Of a stretch of 64,000 nt of DNA, positions 1 to 10,670 are shown piece by piece. The notes under the pieces were generated by a model, which was not told the DNA's origin, did no database searches, and worked only from the letters and a program-made list of their open reading frames with translations. Both the position numbers and the translations under genes were made by a program. Origin of the DNA: Bemisia tabaci. Its lineage: Eukaryota > Arthropoda > Insecta > Hemiptera > Aleyrodidae. Every line of letters begins with the position of its first letter. Position 1 is the first letter of the stretch. Where the stretch lies: positions 72,887,345 to 72,951,344 of the forward strand of contig NC_092794.1 in NCBI RefSeq assembly GCF_918797505.1, in the 5' to 3' direction.

Positions 1-903
1 AATCAACTCCTTCCAAAGATATTAAATGATTCTTGTTGCTTGAATTAAAACCACCCGCTCATGAAAACTCAATGCTCTACGTGATTCACATCGCGCGCTA
101 AACGTTATCATGAACGTCTCTGCGATATAAAAATCTGGCAACCTCAATCTTGACGCTTTCGCTCAGCTATAGCAAATTACTTATAGTTTGAAAAACACAT
201 GGTGTGAAATGAACATTGTTCGATTGAGAAGCTTGCTGAAACCGTTGTAGTGAGCGATTTGACTCACGTAGAGCTTTGAGTTTCTTGTGAGAGGGCAGTT
301 CAAATTCCTTGTAACTAATGTGAAATAAAACTGTTAATATCTTCGTTAAGAATGAGTTTCAGAAATAATCGTTGCGCGAATCGTGTTCCACGTGAAATTC
401 TGGTTAGGAAACATGTATCAGAATGCTTAAATTCGTACCTTGTCTAGTGATCCTCACATTTTAAATTTCAAGGGATGCTTCCAATTGAAAATTTCTCGAG
501 AAAACTAAAGGAACCACTTTAGAACTTCAAAGTTTTATATCAACGGAATTATGAGCGTTTGAAGTTTCCAAACTTTGTCCGATCTCTGCTATTGACTCGA
601 TCCACTTTGCGAGGCTATTTACAAAAATGGAGTCTAGGCCTGAGTGTGCAGCCTCCTCCCCCTTCCCCATCACCTCTTTTCATAATTGTCTAATAATTAC
701 AGATACGCCCTTTCTTCGACTAAAGCTTAAGTTATGCTGGAAGAAAGATTCAGGAGACTTCAGATGAGAGCAAAAATGTCATTAAGACAAAATGATCCAT
801 GTTTTCATTTCTTTTTTTTTTTTTGTTCTTATTTCAATTGCTCTTTGGTATCCTTACGAATACTCTGATTTGTTGAATAGAAAAAGTAACATCTTCTCTA
901 AAA

Positions 904-1355
904 TGGATATGTTGCAGGAAAATAGTGAAATCAGGCATTTTGTCAAATGCCTATGGAAAGATGGTTAAATTTTGACGATCTACAAAATGTTGTAGTTGTA
1001 AAGAGCTCACGAGTTTTCACTATTTTTGAAAAATAACTCATCGAATCCACCAACTCTTTTTGGCTCTTCCACTTCAATCGCTTCTCATATTTTTAAATGT
1101 TAAAATTCTAACGAATTCTGTATTTTTTGACATGCTAAAAATATCAAGATAAGCCTCTGTTCAGGAAGGGAAACTCGTTTAAAGCACTACTGTGTGATGC
1201 AAATTTTTACTGATAATTTTTTCCTGCAGGAGCAATGAATGATTTTGTCTAAAATTAGGAGAAGAATCAGAATTTCAATCTAAGTTAGAATATTTGACTA
1301 TTTTCCTAGGCATTTGACAAAATGCCTAATGTTACTATTTGCCTGCGACAGATAC
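904..1355. mobile_element. MITE family E, copy 1
   Basis: Inverted termini of about 45 bp: the left end reads AATCAGGCATTTTGTCAAAT and the right end carries its complement (ATTTGACAAAATGCCTAATG). Part of the interior is the reverse complement of the left part of copy 2 at 13092. Non-coding. Confidence 0.8.
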
Positions 1356-1361
1356 ATTTTA

Positions 1362-1610
1362 TGGGCTTGCGGAGGGAAGGGCGCATGAGAGCAGTTTTTA
1401 AAAAATTGGAATATTGATGATTTCAAGTAAAGCTAGTCTTAAGGCTTATTCTTTGAAAAATTCACTCCCAAATTTCAACTTTTAAGCATCAATTAGCTAG
1501 TTTGGACTTTCTCTCCGCTATAAAAATCCATGTAATTTCGAAATTTCAGACACATATTTCTCGAAATAGTAAAAACTGCACTTATGCACCTTGTCCTCCA
1601 AACCCCTTAA
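1362..1610. mobile_element. MITE family F, copy 1
   Basis: About 250 bp. It matches the elements at 39539 and 50158, with ends resembling GGGCTTGGAGGACAAGGCGC and the inverse GCACCTTGTCCTCCAAACCC. The interior contains GCAGTTTTTGAAAAAATTGA-like sequence. Confidence 0.75.
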
Positions 1611-1619
1611 ATGTCAATG

Positions 1620-2050
1620 GCCGGCCATTTCGGCGTTAGACAGTCATTTTAAAGAGAACCGCCAGCAAAGGACTCCCTCATTTAGATTGGTGCGCGACCC
1701 GAGGGAGCTGACTCCCTCAAATCTCCTTCAATCCATTCGATATGCAATTTTTTCTCCGCGGAGTTAAAATAGTTGCTCACAATCAGGACGAACAGCTGAC
1801 GAAGGCGCAACGTTGACATCCGTTATCTGTTGCGATTGGTTTTTTTTTTTCTCTCAGTTGAATACATTTACTTAGAAAGGGGGAAGAATAAAAAAATAAA
1901 ACCACAATAAATTGACATGCGATTTCTTGTGCAGGTGAATTTCATTGGCACAAGTGTATGATCGGACTATGCTGTTAAAGTCTGAAGGGTGGTATTACGA
2001 GCGTCAGCTAGTTTAATGTGATGCTCTTTCATAGATCGCACATAGCCGCC
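1620..2050. other. Unassigned intergenic sequence
   Basis: I see no gene or clear repeat here, apart from a short T tract near 1841-1850. Confidence 0.4.
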
Positions 2051-2055
2051 GGTTT

Positions 2056-2262
2056 TTTTAGAGTTGATAAAGCTATGGATAAGGAAGACATGCGGGGAAA
2101 AAATGGAGTGATTCTGATTGGTTGAAACGGGTGCAGTTGTTATAGACTAAATCGGGACACGACAGACTAACTATAGGGTCTCTCGTGGGTTGCCGTTAGT
2201 TACTCTACCACCGGGAGGATCGCCTTATTTTCTCTTTATATTTGTCTATCGACTTCTATAAT
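2056..2262. mobile_element. MITE family C, degraded copy
   Basis: Shares GATTGGTTGAAACGGGTG, GGGTCTCTCGTGGGTTGCCG and TTTGTCTATCGACTT with the better copies at 18351 and 29144. The outer termini are lost, and a family A foldback sits 10 bp away. Confidence 0.65.
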
Positions 2263-2272
2263 TAACTCAATT

Positions 2273-2394
2273 GGACGTATTTCTATCAAGCGGAACTATA
2301 TAAATTATAACGTGAGCCCTGTTATGCACATATTTTTATGGGTCTCAGGGCTCATGTCTTAATGCACATAGTTCCGTTTGATAGAAATACGTCC
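2273..2394. mobile_element. Foldback MITE family A, copy 1 (TSD AATT)
   Basis: A 122-bp near palindrome beginning GGACGTATTTCT and ending in its complement, with an inner GAGCCCTG/CAGGGCTC stem. AATT occurs on both sides (2269-2272 and 2395-2398), a likely 4-bp target duplication. Two more copies lie at 8479 and 62681. Confidence 0.85.
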
Positions 2395-2712
2395 AATTGT
2401 GTTTTAAAAGGGCGCTTTGAAATTCACAGAGGCTCAGAAATGTTTCTCTGGACAAGTTCTTCGCCCTGGTTGGGTCGATCACGCAAAAAGACTTCTAGAG
2501 ACACTCACAAAAGTTTGATAAAATTTTCAGAGATGCAGCACAGGTAATTACTAAGAAAGTTCTGGGCTACCAGCCCGTAAACAAATATTGCTCATGCAGA
2601 AATGTTGCCACCAGTCTGGTCATCACAAGTGTTAACTCAGGAATACAGGAGATTATACGCTTTTCCGATGGCACTGCCATTTTTGACACCATTATGACAG
2701 TCAAAATTAAAT

Positions 2713-2850
2713 GAACTATATTTTGTAATTAGGAACTAAAACATCTGGCTAATTTGTAAAAACATTTATATGCACGGGAAAACTAATGGTGCATACGTTG
2801 TTTCTAAATTGAGCCACAACTTGTAGTTCCTAATTGCAAAATGTATTCCA
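2713..2850. mobile_element. MITE family N, copy 1
   Basis: About 138 bp with inverted ends of the TATTTTGTAATTAGGAACTA type. Related copies are at 4301 and 7371. Confidence 0.7.
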
Positions 2851-3112
2851 ACTAGCAAAGCGTCCCGGATGAAAGTGGAACATAATGACCTCGTCATTGA
2901 GACATCGCAATACTTCATGGAGCTAATCATTAAAATGTTACACTAACATTATAATTATATATCACTCTGACATCACACTGACATCACTTTGACCATTCAG
3001 ACAACACAGTGACATCACACTGCTTAATAGAAGGTGGTCTTCAAGATGGTACCACTATTAGTATAGCATCAGAATGATGTCACAATGTCTCACTTTTACT
3101 AGGGGTGCTCGA

Positions 3113-3842
3113 TGCAGGCCCGCAACAAGGGGGTGGGGATACTGGGTCCCTGGTACCGGGGCCCGGGCCCCGGAGGGGGCCCGTGTTACCCGTGAAAAAC
3201 CACTACGAATTCACATGCAACCCTTGTTTCGTAAGAAAAAGTGAAAAATTTACCCTACAAATTTCGCAAAAGGTGAATAGATTTTCAGAAACACGCTGGG
3301 GCACTGTAGAATTCTTCTTAAATTTTCAAAGGAGTATACTTCTTGGAAAATTTCTATCTATTTTCAAGATTTTCAGTACAGAGGGATATTTTTAGTAACT
3401 GTGTTTCATTTTCTTCCGTCGTCAGATGCTAGGAGTCTCCAGTCTGGGCATCCTCGACTTCAATGGCTCATGGCTCAACTCCCTTGCCATAGACAAACGA
3501 ATGGGGAGTCCAGGGGTGCCTGGCCTTCATAGAACTGAAAATAGTATCTTATGCCCCCCCCCCCCCAAAAAAAAATAAAAATTTTCGAGATGTTTTGAAT
3601 GCAACAATTCGCAAGTACTTTGTGCTGAAAGTAGAAAAAAAAGAAAAAGAAAAAAAAACATAATTATTCCGCAGAAATTGATGGAGAAATTCTTTATGAA
3701 AGCTTCAAAATGCGTCCGATTAGTCGTATAAATTCTAAAATTTCTCGGGGGATGCCCCTCGGACACCTCCCCCCCCTCCGTGCTTGGGGCACGGACCTTA
3801 AAACTGGTACCAGGGCCAGAGATGGGATGTGGCGAGCCTGAA
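3113..3842. mobile_element. DNA transposon family K, copy 1 (non-autonomous)
   Basis: Ends CAGGCCCGC and GCGAGCCTG form a short terminal inverted repeat. The interior from 3418 matches 17800-18192 (TCTGGGCATCCTCGACTTCA; ATGTTTTGAATGCAACAATT; CTGGTACCAGGGCC). Poly-C and poly-G runs are present. The ORFs inside look fortuitous. Confidence 0.65.
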
Positions 3843-4583
3843 TGAAGGCTATTTCCATTTAAATCTGCCGTCACATTCATACGGCGCAATGATACAACTA
3901 TTTGAACTCTCCGGAATGCGTGAGGTATTACGCAGCATTTGAAGGCGTTTTTAAAACAGCCAAGTTCCGTTATCGGAATAATCGTTTTGCATAGTTCATA
4001 TTATTTTGTTTCCATTTCTAACCACTTGTTTAATTATAATCCTCCCATAAAAACCACCCACTTGCTAAATACAATTCTAGCTGAAGCGCACTTAAGCGCA
4101 TTCATGACTGCAAAAATGTTAACGGAAATCGAAAAGGCCACGTGCATGAAGGCTATTTCAATTGTAATCTTCCGTCACATTCTTACGGCGCAATGATCCA
4201 ACTATTTGAACTCTCCGGAGTGTTTGAGGTATCACGCCGCATTTGAAGGCGTTTTCAAATCAGCTAAGTTCCGATACCCGGATTATCGTTTTGCATAGTT
4301 GGACTGTATTTTGCAATTTGGACCTATAAATTCTGGCTCATCTGAACGTATGTGCATAGGGAAACTAATGGCACGTGCGTTGTTTTTAAACCGGGCCGGA
4401 ATTTAGGTCCAAATTTCAAAATGCAGTATAGTTCATAGTATTTTTTTTCATCTCTAACCACTTGTTTATTTATAATCCTCCTATAAAAATTACCCATTTG
4501 CTATGTACAATTCTAGCTGTAGCGCACTTCAGCTATGCATTCACCACTGCAAAAATTTCAAAGGAAATCGACAAGCCCAGCGT
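3838..4583. repeat. Direct duplication of about 304 bp, second copy interrupted
   Basis: 3838-4142 and 4143-4583 share ACGGCGCAATGAT, CAACTATTTGAACTCTCCGG, CATTTGAAGGCGTTTT and AACCACTTGTTTA in order. The second copy is longer because of the family N insertion at 4301. The unit resembles the long termini of element P (15250-17264). Confidence 0.8.
4301..4428. mobile_element. MITE family N, copy 2, inserted in a duplication (TSD TAGTT)
   Basis: A 128-bp element with ends GGACTGTATTTTGCAATTTG and the near inverse CAAATTTCAAAATGCAGTA. It is flanked by TAGTT at 4296-4300 and 4429-4433. The neighbouring duplicate copy is the empty site (GCATAGTTCATA near 3990). Confidence 0.85.
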
Positions 4584-4599
4584 GCATGAAGCTCGATGA

Positions 4600-5150
4600 C
4601 TATATTAAAAATCGTAGTTTTTGCCCTTCCTCATGGTTTTTATTACTAGGAAGGAAGCATTCCTCGCTGGGTGAGAAAGCTCGGAACGCACGCCCTTTTT
4701 AAACTGTAACATATCTTCACATGTTACAAGAGGGCGTTTAAAGAGCAGTTTCAGTAGAAGGAGTCACTAAACCTCATGATTTCTATTTAATATTTTAAAA
4801 GTACAAGGTAATTAGATTATGTGGTAATTTATTACGTATTTTTGGAGCCTCAATTCCGGACAAGCCCGATTTTAAAAAGTCAATAGACTGAAAGGAATTT
4901 CAAACGCGACGGAATGACTGGAAAATGATGGAAAAGTTGTGCCACGTCAGTCAAGTCCCTATCTCCTCACGTCTTTCACTCATGTATGCTCAAATAAAAC
5001 GTTTTTAATGTGAAATTATCGCTTGTTCACTACAGATAAAATGAATGATTATTTTATTCCGAAGCTGTAGTTTTGACTGAACTATCTTTTTCGTGTACAA
5101 GGAGGAAGAGGACATTTGACGTAAGTCGTAGAAATCCGTGCCCGCTCCTA
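4600..5150. other. Unassigned intergenic sequence
   Basis: AT-rich, with no gene or clear repeat structure seen. Confidence 0.4.
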
Positions 5151-5499
5151 ATTAGTGCCCGATGACATCATTCGGATCGGCGCGAAAACGGGGCGTCTTA
5201 AATTTGCGGAAACGTTGTGCTTGGTCGACAGAGCACAGAGGAGAATTTCATGAGCCGCCCTGCGCCGTCTTCAGCGCGCATGGTGCACGACCCCGACCCG
5301 CCTTTTATTATTACACCTCATCTGGCGTTGGGAGTTCACTTACTACTTAACACGACCAGTGTGTAATTTTGAAAGTCGAAAATTAAAAAAAAAAAAAAAA
5401 AAAAAAAATTACAGGATATACGAGCTTCTCCGCCAGGGAGCTCTCCCCGTAAGAAATCGTTCACCACCCGCCCGCGTCGGAGACGCCGCCGCGGCGCGG

Positions 5500-5645
5500 T
5501 CGGCGTGCTGCCAGCGCAAAACGCGCACTAACGCCTACAAACCTAAAGGGTTATTTTACGCATCGCGCAATGCTTGAAGTATCCATTTAGGTTTGTAGGC
5601 GTCAGTGTGCGTTCCGAGCTGGCAGCGGCAGCACGCCGCGCCGCG
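5500..5645. repeat. GC-rich foldback (family V)
   Basis: The left arm GGCGTGCTGCCAGCG, ACGCCTACAAACCTAAA pairs with the right arm TTTAGGTTTGTAGGCGT, GCTGGCAGCGGCAGCACGCC. A GCGCAATGC phrase in the loop resembles the 78-bp repeats at 9504. An A tract lies just upstream at 5385-5408. Confidence 0.7.
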
Positions 5646-6007
5646 CCGCAACGTGCCATGAACTTGCCCACGATTAATAGGTCAGGGTGTTAAAATGTAG
5701 GCAATTTGACATCAAATTCGAAATTAGCGACTCATAAAAACATCAGTTGCGAAACTTTCGTGATCTTTCAGTCATTATCCGACTTATTTCTTCCTATCCT
5801 GGAGTTTTGGACCATAGTTCGCCGCGGGCGGCGACGCTCATGAAATTCTCCCATGTGCTCAATCGGTGCTTTGTGACGTGTATATTTCTCAGTTTCTAAG
5901 AGGTACTTTTTCTCATATCCAATGTGCACATCGTGTTTGACGTGTTCTTTCCCTTTGAAATAATGTACTTGCGAGTCAAAATTCGTTCATGGTTTACTAG
6001 CCCATTC

Positions 6008-6258
6008 TGATGTGCTAGGGAAAAACGCCATATGAACCTTCAGGCGTTGCGAAAATTTCTTTGATGAAACACGAATTTCCTAATAAACTTGTAAATATTT
6101 TCCTTCCAATTTTTCAGATGATTTTGCTCGTAATTTCACCTGAAATTCCTGAAAATTTCAAGGAAAAATATTCATAACGTTCCGCATAAATAAACATTAT
6201 ATCGAAGGAAATTTGGCAACTCTCAAATGTTCATACGGCGTTCTTCCTTAACACGGCA
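6008..6258. mobile_element. MITE family T, copy 1
   Basis: About 250 bp with ends like GTGCTAGGGAAAAACGCC and the inverse GGCGTTCTTCCTTAACACGG. Copies 2 and 3 are at 12313 and 14558. Confidence 0.75.
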
Positions 6259-6712
6259 GAATTGCTCGGTGGTAAAATTCGTCCACCCTCGAGGACTAGA
6301 ATCCGCCAGTAACTGATTTTCTGAAAATTTGGCGGTTACGCCCTAGCTCCTTCGAATAACCCGTTCAGTCACGGAACGCTCCGAGGAAAAAAGCTGATTA
6401 AGGAACGACTATGAAAACAGCCCCATGGAAGGAAAACGGCTGTCACGGGGGAGAAAAAACACTTATCTTGAGTCTATTCCACATGTATGACACGAAAGCG
6501 GGGTAGATAAAGCGAGCGCCGCTCGTCTCGCCCGGTGCGCCTACCTTCGCCGGATCCGGATGCATGGCTCCTTTGAGCCTCAGGTCGTCGCCCGTTACAT
6601 GGGAGGCGTCTTTTCCTCCGCGAAATTGTGTTACATACATTAATTCTTTGTGTCGCGGAAGGTAAAAAAATTACAACAGCGGGAATCCCTCTGCCTGCAT
6701 AGAGAACAAAAA

Positions 6713-7036
6713 CAGTGCTGCCATTTTATTTTATCAAAATATTCCAATTCCCGGAAACATATTCCGATTTGCCAAAGTTCCGAGAACAATTCCGATTTTT
6801 TAAAAAATCCCGGGGAAAAATTCCGAAATACGCCCGGGTTTAGTTCCGAATATCGTCAAATTTGATCAAAAAGCCCCTAATTTGACCAAATAAATGATCA
6901 ACTTGGCGAAAATTGCAAATTTCGAGGAAATTCCGAAACTAGCTGAAAATTCCGGGAATTCAGAAGATTCCGGGAAAATTCCGATTATTTAAAAAGTTCC
7001 GAATTCCAGAATTAATTCCAGGAAATGGCAGCACTG
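6713..7036. mobile_element. hAT-like MITE family S, copy 1
   Basis: Ends CAGTGCTGCCATTT and AAATGGCAGCACTG. The flanking octamers AACAAAAA and GTCAAAAA match at 6 of 8 positions, compatible with a decayed 8-bp target duplication. The interior is a degenerate array of ATTCCG/TTCCGGGA phrases. Confidence 0.7.
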
Positions 7037-7067
7037 GTCAAAAAAACCACCGTCAAATGCACTCACC

Positions 7068-7328
7068 ATATCGACGGTGAAAGTCGGCAATCACATAACT
7101 CGTTTGCGGTGTCTGAAAATCTCCGACTCTACGTCATTTTTTTAGAGGAGAACAAATTGACATTATTTCTTGAAGTTTTTGCAGAATTTTCTTCGCATTG
7201 AGAAGAAAAATCATGACGGTTTTAAAGCATTGCCGTTGAGTAGTTTTCCATTTAAAAAATAAAGTATGACAGGAAGTCTGCGACGTCGCAAACCGAGTTA
7301 AGTGATTGCCGACTTACACCGTCGATAT
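7068..7328. mobile_element. MITE family B, copy 1
   Basis: Ends ATATCGACGGTGAAAGT and the inverse ACACCGTCGATAT. Inner arms include CTCGTTTGCGGTGTCTGAAA and GACTTCCTGTCATAC-type sequence in inverse orientation. The family recurs at 15655, 20990, 44517 and 50190. Confidence 0.85.
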
Positions 7329-7370
7329 GCAATATTAAAGTTTTTGATGCAACGAGCTAATTATTGGAAT

Positions 7371-7498
7371 TGGACTACGTTTACTGTTTGTGGCTCAGTA
7401 TAGAAACAAATTATGTACCATTGGTTTCCCTATTCACATAAGTGTTTATACGGATGAGTCAGAAGTTGTAAGTCCTGATTGCAAAATGTATATGGTCC
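7371..7498. mobile_element. MITE family N, copy 3
   Basis: About 128 bp, with left end TGGACTACGTTTACTG and right end TGCAAAATGTATATGGTCC. The middle contains CCATTGGTTTCCCTATTCAC, the inverse of the GGGAAACTAATGG phrase in copy 2. Confidence 0.65.
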
Positions 7499-7534
7499 GA
7501 TTGATGAACGAGCCTATGGAAAGCAGAAGAGGGC

Positions 7535-7777
7535 AAGGAGGAAATGAAGCGATCCTAATGGTGGAAACGAGTGGTTGCAATGGATAAACGAAGTAAGTAC
7601 AAGAGTTATTTACAACAACCAACTAGAGACGGAGGGGCCGGACCCTATAGTTAGTCCACCGTTTTCCCCTTTGTAGTTTATAACAACCATCCGTTTCAAC
7701 CAACAGGATCGTTCCATTTTCCATACGTCCTCTTTGTCAATCGCTTTGTCTGTCAATGTCAATAATAGCTCGCAGGT
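7535..7777. mobile_element. MITE family C, degraded copy
   Basis: Shares GAAGCGATCCTAATGGT, GACCCTATAGTTAGTCC, ACCAACAGGATCG and CTTTGTCAATCGCTTTGTCT with the other C copies. Confidence 0.65.
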
Positions 7778-7819
7778 ATTCGTAGTTTTCGGTCGTTGGG
7801 ACCTGGGACCTACTGGCAA

Positions 7820-8470
7820 GTTAAAACAATTAAAAAAAAATTATTAAATGTGATTTTATGATAATTACAACGTATTATCCTGATCAAAATCATCTTCAGT
7901 TAGCTTCGGCTCACCTGTAATGTACTCGCGTAAATGCTACACATCGTCTCTGAGGTTTCGCACTGAAAGAAAACATTGAAACCGTCTGCAACAAAATCTC
8001 GAACCGAAAATATCACTGACAAAAGGATAGGTAAAGAGGGGCAGTGGGTAGTAAAAGAGGCGAAGAAGTTAAATGGGCCCGTGAGAATAAACGAGTTTAA
8101 AATGGATTAAGTGTAGCTACGGAATCTACTGACACGACTGAATTTTAAACTCCAATATTAGGACGAAATTAGCTTTGATGTTGTGTAAGTGCTCTTACAA
8201 CCCTCAGCCGAGTTTGTTAGAAATGATGATGGTTTTTTTCCCACGGATGTCTTAACTTCATCATGCTTTTTAAACTGGAAGAGAGGAAAAAGAACCAGGG
8301 ATTCGGTTAGTGCCGGATTTCAAGCACAAAATAAGAAAAACCCTCTGTCGATTCTAATTTTTCTCGCGATTTCTCCATTGTTTCTGTGCCAAAATCAACA
8401 CAACTATGTCTTAAGTTTCATATTATGCAAGAACACCATTTTTCAGTACACCCTTCGATTCGCGAGTGCA
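7820..8470. other. Unassigned intergenic sequence
   Basis: No supported gene or repeat. The 110-codon frame at 8189 lacks any recognisable domain. Confidence 0.4.
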
Positions 8471-8478
8471 TGCAAAAT

Positions 8479-8600
8479 GGGCGTATTTCTACCAAACGGA
8501 ACTATGTGCATTAAGACATGAGCCCTGAGACCCATAGTAATACACGCATAACAGGGCTCACGTCATAATGCACATAGTTCCGTTTGATAGAAATACGTCC
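8479..8600. mobile_element. Foldback MITE family A, copy 2
   Basis: A 122-bp near palindrome with GAGCCCTG/CAGGGCTC inside and ACGTCC at the right end. The flanks AAAT and AATT are a near-matching 4-bp target duplication. Confidence 0.8.
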
Positions 8601-8978
8601 AATTAGTAGGAAACGACGATTTAAGGGCTGTTTTAACCGTGTTTTAGCTCCTGTCAACAATTCGAAGTCAAGAGAAAAATGTTGACACGTCTCACGCCGG
8701 AACCCTCGGACCTATTTCTCTCGGTTTGATCTCGATGCTACTCGCTTTCTTCGTGTTGATCTCGGTCAATCGAACCGATTATTTTCCATATCCCGTAAGC
8801 GCCAAAATTGCGATTGCGAGAAAAACAAGGAGAACCGTTTTATTCGCTTTGTTGACAATCTCCGAATTCCAAAAAACGTATATTCTTTTAGTAGGCTATA
8901 TCACGGCCGGATTCACCTATTTGCCGCCCATGGGCCGCTTATATTTTTCCGCCCCCTTCTCATTCGTTTTGAAACATC

Positions 8979-9252
8979 ATTAGATCGTATTACGACAGTG
9001 GTTCGATGTATCGTTTGGTTCAAAACAATAGAGCATAACCTCAAACAAAAATTTTAGGATTTAATTTGGAAAAGCTGAAAATGATAAAATTCCCAACAAT
9101 TTCACATTTCATCGCCATTTGGTACTGGAGAGGATAAAAATTCGATCACATAAGACCCGTTACCTCAGATTTCTAAATTGACTTTTGAGGCTGTGGTTAC
9201 ATATTGAACCAATCGATATCAATATAATCTCACCTGTGTGATCTGTCGAATA
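8979..9252. mobile_element. Small MITE nested inside hAT element H
   Basis: About 270 bp absent from the other H copy. The left end reads ATCGTATTACGACAG and the right end CTGTCGAATACGAT, an inverted pair. Flanking TTA on both sides is a possible target duplication; the empty site is CATCAATAAAAACC near 20226. Confidence 0.75.
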
Positions 9253-9503
9253 CGATTAATAAAAACCATCAAGTGAACATGCCGGTGGGGGAGGGGTGTA
9301 TGAGACGTGTTTACTCGTGTTGGGCACATTTTTTGTGAAAGCCCCATCAACACCAACAAAAGTTTAGTTCCGTAAACCCATCCCTGTTTGGACAAGGCCT
9401 TCCATTTATAAAAAACGAACGAAAAATTATGAAAGAACAAACATAAATGTGGTTAATAATTTTAACTTCCGCCGCTGCGCCGACCGCACTGTGTTGGCGG
9501 AAT

Positions 9504-9690
9504 GCGTGAAGTATTCATGCAGTCTTGTAGGCGCTATGTATTTCACGCCGACCGCTGCTGACCACACTGTTTGGCGCATTGCGTGAAGTATTCATGCAGT
9601 CTTGTAGGCGCTATGCGTTTCAGGCCGACTGCTGCTGACCGCAGTGTGTTTGACGCAATGCGTGAAGTATTCATGCAGTATTGCAGGCGC
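9504..9690. repeat. Three tandem repeats of about 78 bp inside element H
   Basis: The phrase GCGTGAAGTATTCATGCAGT starts at 9504, 9581 and 9660. Each copy continues into GGCGCTATG and a CCGACCGC segment. Two shorter copies occur in the second H element near 20510 and 20595. Confidence 0.88.
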
Positions 9691-10220
9691 TATGCGTTTC
9701 ATGCCGACCGCCGCACCGCTCCGTTCCAGGTCAAATTGCGTGTTTGATTTCTCTCTGAACTCGACTAATTAAAGGTTTTGTTCCTTGTATTACCGAAAGA
9801 CGACAAAATTACAAATTACTATACTTTCACTCTCAGGAAATGAGAGATTTTTGTCGCCTTTTCTCGTTTGTAATTTATTTTCTGAATCCGATTTTTTTTT
9901 CTCTTTTTTTGATACCCACATTCAAAAAGATTGCAAAATTTGCCGCCCCCTACATTTTGCCGCCATGGGCCGCAGCCCATGTGGCCACCCCCTTAATCCG
10001 GCCCTGGGCTATATTGAGATCAGACATGGTTGATTATACCGGAGAAAACAAAGAAAAAACAAACTCTCTACCACCAAAATAAAGATTGGCGCTTACGTGA
10101 TCTGGAAAATAATCGGTTCAATTTTGCGTTCCGTGAATTTGATCTCGCACGGCTTTTAAGCGTATAAATTTTCGTCCGTCAAAAATTCAAGGTCGCAAAA
10201 AGAAATTTCAAAGGGCTCAC

Positions 10221-10545
10221 CGGTGCTACCATCTCCAAGAATTAATTACGAATTTTCGAATCTTTTTAATTTTGAACCTTACTCGGAATCTTCGAAATTC
10301 CCAGAATTTCCTACTATGTTTGAAATTGTCTTGAAATTTCGGGTTTTTTGTCAGCTCTACCAATAATTTGGCCAAATTTCATGATTCTTCGATCGAATTT
10401 GACGATTTTCGGAACTTATAATCCAGGCGTATTTCAACATATACCTCGGAACTTTTGAAAAGTACGAATTCTTCTCGGATCCTTCGGAAATCGCAATTAA
10501 TTTCGGGAACCCCAGAATCTTTGGTAAAATAAAATAGCAGCACTG
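10221..10545. mobile_element. hAT-like MITE family S, copy 2
   Basis: Ends CGGTGCTACC and TAGCAGCACTG are an imperfect inverted pair, matching the family S element at 6713. The five bases CTCAC end both flanking octamers. Confidence 0.65.
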
Positions 10546-10670
10546 CATCTCACAGAGAAATTGACCCTCGAACCCATCTCCATCTTGATCTGTCTTGAAT
10601 TTTTTATTTTTTTATTTTATTTTTTTATTTATTGTTTTTTTGGCGAATTTAAAACTGAGCGGTCAACCCC

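Larger units (their letters stand above)
8902..10006. mobile_element. hAT-like non-autonomous transposon family H, copy 1 (perfect TSD GGCTATAT)
   Basis: The octamer GGCTATAT lies immediately outside both ends (8894-8901 and 10007-10014), as expected for a hAT insertion. Termini are CACGGCCGGATTCACC and TTAATCCGGCCCTG. The interior has three 78-bp GC-rich tandem repeats and a second element nested at 8979-9252. No transposase frame is present. Copy 2 is at 20152. Confidence 0.9.

Noticed and set aside
219..240. GTTCGATTGAGAAGC as a tRNA-like B box
   Set aside because: No matching A box or cloverleaf stems could be found around it.
3105..3395. 96-codon plus-strand frame starting at GTG
   Set aside because: Lies within transposon family K, starts at a non-ATG codon and has no domain.
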